64,000 nt of DNA from Streptomyces sp. NBC_01232 (lineage in GTDB: Bacteria; Actinomycetota; Actinomycetes; Streptomycetales; Streptomycetaceae). Positions within the stretch are counted from its first letter, which is position 1. Every line of letters begins with the position of its first letter. Under the pieces are notes generated by a model, which had not been told where the DNA came from, made no database searches, and saw only the letters and a program-made list of their open reading frames with translations. The translations under genes were made by a program, and so were the position numbers. Location: the NCBI RefSeq assembly GCF_035989885.1, contig NZ_CP108518.1, positions 3,290,501 to 3,354,500 on the forward strand. The letters are read 5' to 3'. This document shows positions 60,972-64,000 of this stretch, one piece after another.

Positions 60972-61852
60972 GCCGTTCCGACATGACGCCGGACCCCGCG
61001 AGGGCCCCCTTCGCCGAGCGGGCCGCGGCCCGGCTGGCCGCGGGTGCGCTGCGCGTCTTCCTGGTCGTCGCGGCGATGTTCTGGCTGCTGCCCACCCTCG
61101 GACTGCTGCTCTCCTCCTTCCTCTCCCCCACCGACCTCAACAGCGGCGGCTGGTGGCAGGTACTGACCGCGCCCTCGCGCCTGACGGCCGACAACTACGA
61201 GCGCCTCCTCGCCAACGACACGATCACCGGCTCCCTCCTGAACACCTTCGCGATCGCCGTCCCGGCCACCCTGCTGGTCCTGGCCCTGGGCTCGTTCGCC
61301 GGATACGCCTTCGCCTGGCTGGAGTTCCCCGGCCGGGACTGGCTCTTCCTCCTCGTCGTCGCACTGCTCGTCGTCCCCGTCCAGGTGGCGCTGATCCCCG
61401 TCTCCGAACTCTTCGGCTCCATCGGGCTGTTCGAGACCACGGCGGGAGTGGTGCTCTTCCACACCGCCTTCGGGCTGCCCTTCGCCGTGTTCCTGCTGCG
61501 CAACTTCTTCGCGGAGATCCCGCGCGAGCTGCTGGAGGCGGCCCGCCTCGACGGTGCGGGTGAACTGCGGCTGTTCACACGGGTGGTGCTGCCGCTCGGC
61601 GGGCCGGCGATCGCCTCGCTCGGCATCTTCCAGTTCCTGTGGGTGTGGAACGACATGCTGGTCGCGCTGGTCTTCGCGGACTCGGCCAGCCCGCCGGTCA
61701 CGGTGGCGCTGCAGCAGCAGGTACGGCAGTTCGGGAACAACATCGACGTGCTCGCGCCCGGCGCGTTCCTGTCGATGGTGATCCCGCTCGTCGTCTTCTT
61801 CGCCTTCCAGCGGCAGTTCGTGTCGGGGGTGATGGCCGGGGCGATCAAGTGA
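60968..61852 (+). CDS. Sugar ABC transporter permease 2
   Basis: 294 aa, 6 TM, MalG-like. Its start overlaps the stop of permease 1 (ATGA). EAA loop: ELLEAARLDGAGELRLFTRV. It forms the heterodimeric channel with permease 1. No ATPase gene follows, so a shared MsiK-like ATPase is expected to power it. The gene ends 128 bases before the glycosyltransferase gene. Confidence 0.92.
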   Translation: MSRSDMTPDPARAPFAERAAARLAAGALRVFLVVAAMFWLLPTLGLLLSSFLSPTDLNSGGWWQVLTAPSRLTADNYERLLANDTITGSLLNTFAIAVPATLLVLALGSFAGYAFAWLEFPGRDWLFLLVVALLVVPVQVALIPVSELFGSIGLFETTAGVVLFHTAFGLPFAVFLLRNFFAEIPRELLEAARLDGAGELRLFTRVVLPLGGPAIASLGIFQFLWVWNDMLVALVFADSASPPVTVALQQQVRQFGNNIDVLAPGAFLSMVIPLVVFFAFQRQFVSGVMAGAIK

Positions 61853-61892
61853 CCCGCCCTCCGCACACCGAGTGACGTGCGCCGTTGACGCT

Positions 61893-61935
61893 GCGTAACC
61901 CGAATGCCACGCACCGCGTAACCCGATCGCCACGC
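61893..61935. repeat. Tandem 20-bp direct repeats upstream of the glycosyltransferase gene
   Basis: GCGTAACCCGAATGCCACGC (61893-61912) and GCGTAACCCGATCGCCACGC (61916-61935) differ at two positions and repeat every 23 bases. Direct repeats two turns apart just ahead of a gene (start 61981) suggest an operator, such as an OmpR/MtrA- or PhoP-type site. GTAACC is the repeated core. Function is inferred. Confidence 0.45.
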
Positions 61936-61980
61936 CGGGGGTTCCTGGGCAAACAGCCCGCGCCGACCCCTGGATGTGCC

Positions 61981-64000
61981 GTGCCCCGGTTCAGCGTCAT
62001 CGTGCCCGCGTACAAGGTCCAGGCCTACCTCCAGGAGAGTCTGGACTCGGTGCTGACGCAGTCGTGCCCGGACCTGGAGCTGATCGCGGTCGACGACGCC
62101 TCGCCGGACGCCTGCGGTTCGATCATCGACGAGTACGCGGCCCGCGACCCCCGGGTGACGGCCGTGCACCTGGCGCAGAACCTGGGCCTGGGGCCGGCCC
62201 GCAACGCGGGCCTGTCCCGCGCGAGCGGCGACTACCTGATCTTCCTCGACGGCGACGACACCCTCGCCCCCGGCGCCCTGCAGGCCATCACCGACCGGCT
62301 GAAGGCCACCGGCTCCCCCGACATCCTGGTCTACGACTACGCGCGCACCTTCTGGTCGGGCGAACTGGTGCGCAACAGCCTCTCGAACCGGCTGTCCGAG
62401 GAGGGCCCGGCCAGCTTCCGCCTCGCCGACCGCCCGGCCCTCCTCGGCATGCTGATGGTGGTGTGGAACAAGGCGTACCGCCGCGAGTACGTGGAGCGCG
62501 AGGGCCTCGTCTTCCCGCCCGGCTTCTACGAGGACACCCCCTGGACCTACCCGGCGCTGCTGGCCGCCGAGTCCGTCGCCGTCCTGGACCGGGTCTGCGT
62601 CCACTACCGGCAGCGGCGCACCGGCTCCATCCTGACCACCACCAGCCGCCGCCACCTCGACATCTTCGACCAGTACGACCGGGTCTTCGGACACCTCGCC
62701 GGCCGCCCCGAGCTGGAGCGCTGGCGGCCCGCCCTGCACCGGCGCATGGCCGAGCACTTCTGCACCCTGTACGCCGACCCGCGCCGCCTCCCGCGCGCCG
62801 CCCGGGCCGAGTTCTTCGCCCGGGCCTGCCTCATGCTGCGCCGCTACCGCGCCCCGGGCGGCAGCGGCGCGCTGCCACTGTCCCTGTCGCGGACCGACCG
62901 GGTCCGGCACACCCTGATGCGGCTGGGCACCCGGCGCACGTACCGGCTGCTGTCGGCGCTGCGCTCGGCCGGACTGGCGCTGGGCCGGGCAGCCTCGGGT
63001 CTGTGGCGCGGCCTGCGGGAGTCCGGGATGCGGCTGCACTACCGGATCCAGCGGCTCCTGCCGCTGGATCCGGAGCTCGCGGTCTTCTCCGCGTACTGGC
63101 ACGGCGGCTACGCCTGCAATCCGGCGGCCATCGAGGCCAAGCTGCGGGAGCTGGCACCGCGGATGCGCACGGCGTGGATCTGCGACCCGGCGCACGCCTC
63201 GACGCTGCCCCGCGAGACGACGGCGCTGCGGCCGGGCTCGGCGGCGTACTGGACCGCCCTGGCCAGGGCCGGCCACCTGGTCACGAACGTCAACTTCGAC
63301 CGCGCCCTGGTCAAGCGGCCGGGCCAGGTCCTCGTCCAGACGCAGCACGGCACCCCGCTCAAGCGCGTCGGCCTCGACCTCCAGGACCGTCCGGCGGCCA
63401 CCCCGACGACGGACTTCGCGGGGCTGCTGCGCGGCGCCGACCAGTGGGACTACCTGCTGTCCTCGAACCGGCACTCCACCCTGGTCTGGGAGAAGGCCGT
63501 CCCGTCCTCCTACACGACGCTGGAGTACGGCTACCCCCGCAACGACGTCTTCCACCGGGCGGGCCCGGCCGAGGTACTGGCGCTGCGCGAACGCCTGGGC
63601 ATTCCGGCGGGTTCGACGGCCGTCCTGTACGCACCCACGCACCGCGACTACCGGCGCAGCCGGCCGGAACACCTGGACTTCGAGCGGGTCCTGCGGGACC
63701 TGGGCCCGCGCTTCACGATCCTCGCCCGCACCCACCTCACGTACGCGGACGTCCCGCCGTCGCCGGACACGCACCCCCGCCTGATCGACGTCTCCTCGTA
63801 CCCCTCGGTGGAGGAGCTGGCCCTGGCCTCGGACGCGCTGGTGACGGACTACTCGTCGCTGATGTTCGACTACGCGGTGCTGGACCGCCCGATCGTCATC
63901 CACGCGGACGACTGGGAGGCGTACGAGGCGGCCCGGGGCACGTACTTCGACCTGCGGTCGTGCCCGCCCGGCGCGATCGCCCGGACCGAGGACGAGCTGG
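61981..64000 (+). CDS. Bifunctional glycosyltransferase 2 / CDP-glycerol glycerophosphotransferase (3' end outside window)
   Basis: 673 codons are visible from a GTG; the gene runs off the right edge. Residues 1 to about 220 are a GT2 domain (FSVIVPAYKVQAYL, LELIAVDDASPD, GDYLIFLDGDDTLAPG, a DxD-type motif in LDGDD). A linker of about 100 residues is Arg-rich. From about residue 370 a TagF/CDP-glycerol glycerophosphotransferase domain follows (VLVQTQHGTPLKRVGLD, VLYAPTHRDYRR, ALVTDYSSLMFDYAVLDRP). Such proteins polymerise teichoic acid-like wall polymers in Streptomyces. The C-terminus is missing. It has no upstream Shine-Dalgarno. Tandem 20-bp repeats lie in its upstream region. Confidence 0.88.
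   Translation, partial: MPRFSVIVPAYKVQAYLQESLDSVLTQSCPDLELIAVDDASPDACGSIIDEYAARDPRVTAVHLAQNLGLGPARNAGLSRASGDYLIFLDGDDTLAPGALQAITDRLKATGSPDILVYDYARTFWSGELVRNSLSNRLSEEGPASFRLADRPALLGMLMVVWNKAYRREYVEREGLVFPPGFYEDTPWTYPALLAAESVAVLDRVCVHYRQRRTGSILTTTSRRHLDIFDQYDRVFGHLAGRPELERWRPALHRRMAEHFCTLYADPRRLPRAARAEFFARACLMLRRYRAPGGSGALPLSLSRTDRVRHTLMRLGTRRTYRLLSALRSAGLALGRAASGLWRGLRESGMRLHYRIQRLLPLDPELAVFSAYWHGGYACNPAAIEAKLRELAPRMRTAWICDPAHASTLPRETTALRPGSAAYWTALARAGHLVTNVNFDRALVKRPGQVLVQTQHGTPLKRVGLDLQDRPAATPTTDFAGLLRGADQWDYLLSSNRHSTLVWEKAVPSSYTTLEYGYPRNDVFHRAGPAEVLALRERLGIPAGSTAVLYAPTHRDYRRSRPEHLDFERVLRDLGPRFTILARTHLTYADVPPSPDTHPRLIDVSSYPSVEELALASDALVTDYSSLMFDYAVLDRPIVIHADDWEAYEAARGTYFDLRSCPPGAIARTEDEL

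Overview
The window is high-GC actinobacterial chromosome, almost certainly Streptomyces. The evidence is very strong G/C third-position bias, frequent GTG/TTG starts, a SsgA-like sporulation protein (ssgG), the pkaA/pkaB kinase pair, an nnaR/narK nitrate locus, and the run murA - hupA - malic enzyme - helD - nnaR - narK - ssrA - smpB - ftsX - ftsE - prfB - pkaB - pkaA. From memory this order matches the S. coelicolor core around SCO2923-SCO2982. I could not check that by alignment. Most of the window is therefore conserved core, with accessory cassettes inserted.

Layout. 1-10 kb: RDD membrane proteins, ssgG, a GlcD-type FAD oxidase, a TPR membrane protein, hpd (tyrosine catabolism) divergent from an Lrp/AsnC regulator, an ArsR-type regulator with an MFS pump, and a Lon-S16-domain protein. 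10-16 kb: a tandem intergenic repeat, an IclR regulator, a small unknown gene, a DEAD/DEAH helicase, a Doc toxin with its antitoxin, another MFS pump and a tRNA-Cys. 16.2-22.6 kb (accessory): a six-gene minus-strand operon of ESX/type VII-like proteins. It has two WXG100-like proteins, a Pro/Gly-rich WXG protein, a mycosin protease, a 760-aa protein and a lipoprotein, and it lacks the ESX membrane core. 22.7-28.1 kb: a three-subunit xanthine-dehydrogenase-type molybdo-flavoenzyme whose 2Fe-2S subunit carries a roughly 530-residue low-complexity extension. 28.4-35.2 kb: a GH20 hexosaminidase, a DUF3039 protein, a YqgE protein, murA, hupA and NAD malic enzyme.

35.4-44.7 kb: a candidate small RNA, a HelD-type helicase, a CGNR zinc-finger protein, a GNAT acetyltransferase, narK with nnaR, a LysR/MFS divergent pair, and a decayed orphan YoeB/Txe toxin gene. 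44.7-50.3 kb: tmRNA with smpB (ribosome rescue), an S41 protease, ftsX and ftsE (division and cell-wall hydrolysis control), a 61-aa zinc-ribbon membrane peptide, and prfB. 50.3-58.2 kb: a leader-peptide sORF in front of an isopenicillin-N-synthase-like oxygenase, the kinases pkaB and pkaA, and an FHA/FtsK-like ATPase related to EccC/EssC. 58.3-64 kb: a sugar ABC importer (binding protein and two permeases, no ATPase gene, as usual when a shared MsiK-type ATPase is used), then a truncated bifunctional glycosyltransferase/CDP-glycerol glycerophosphotransferase of the wall-polymer class.

The most noteworthy elements are the ESX-like operon next to the tRNA-Cys, with a lower-GC stretch across its mycosin catalytic core; two probable regulatory leader peptides (8121-8180 and 50389-50478); a 32-bp perfect palindrome at the start of the first ABC permease, which also has an extracellular insert domain; the giant 2Fe-2S subunit; and the broken toxin gene. 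Site coordinates for hairpins were counted by eye and may be off by a base or so.
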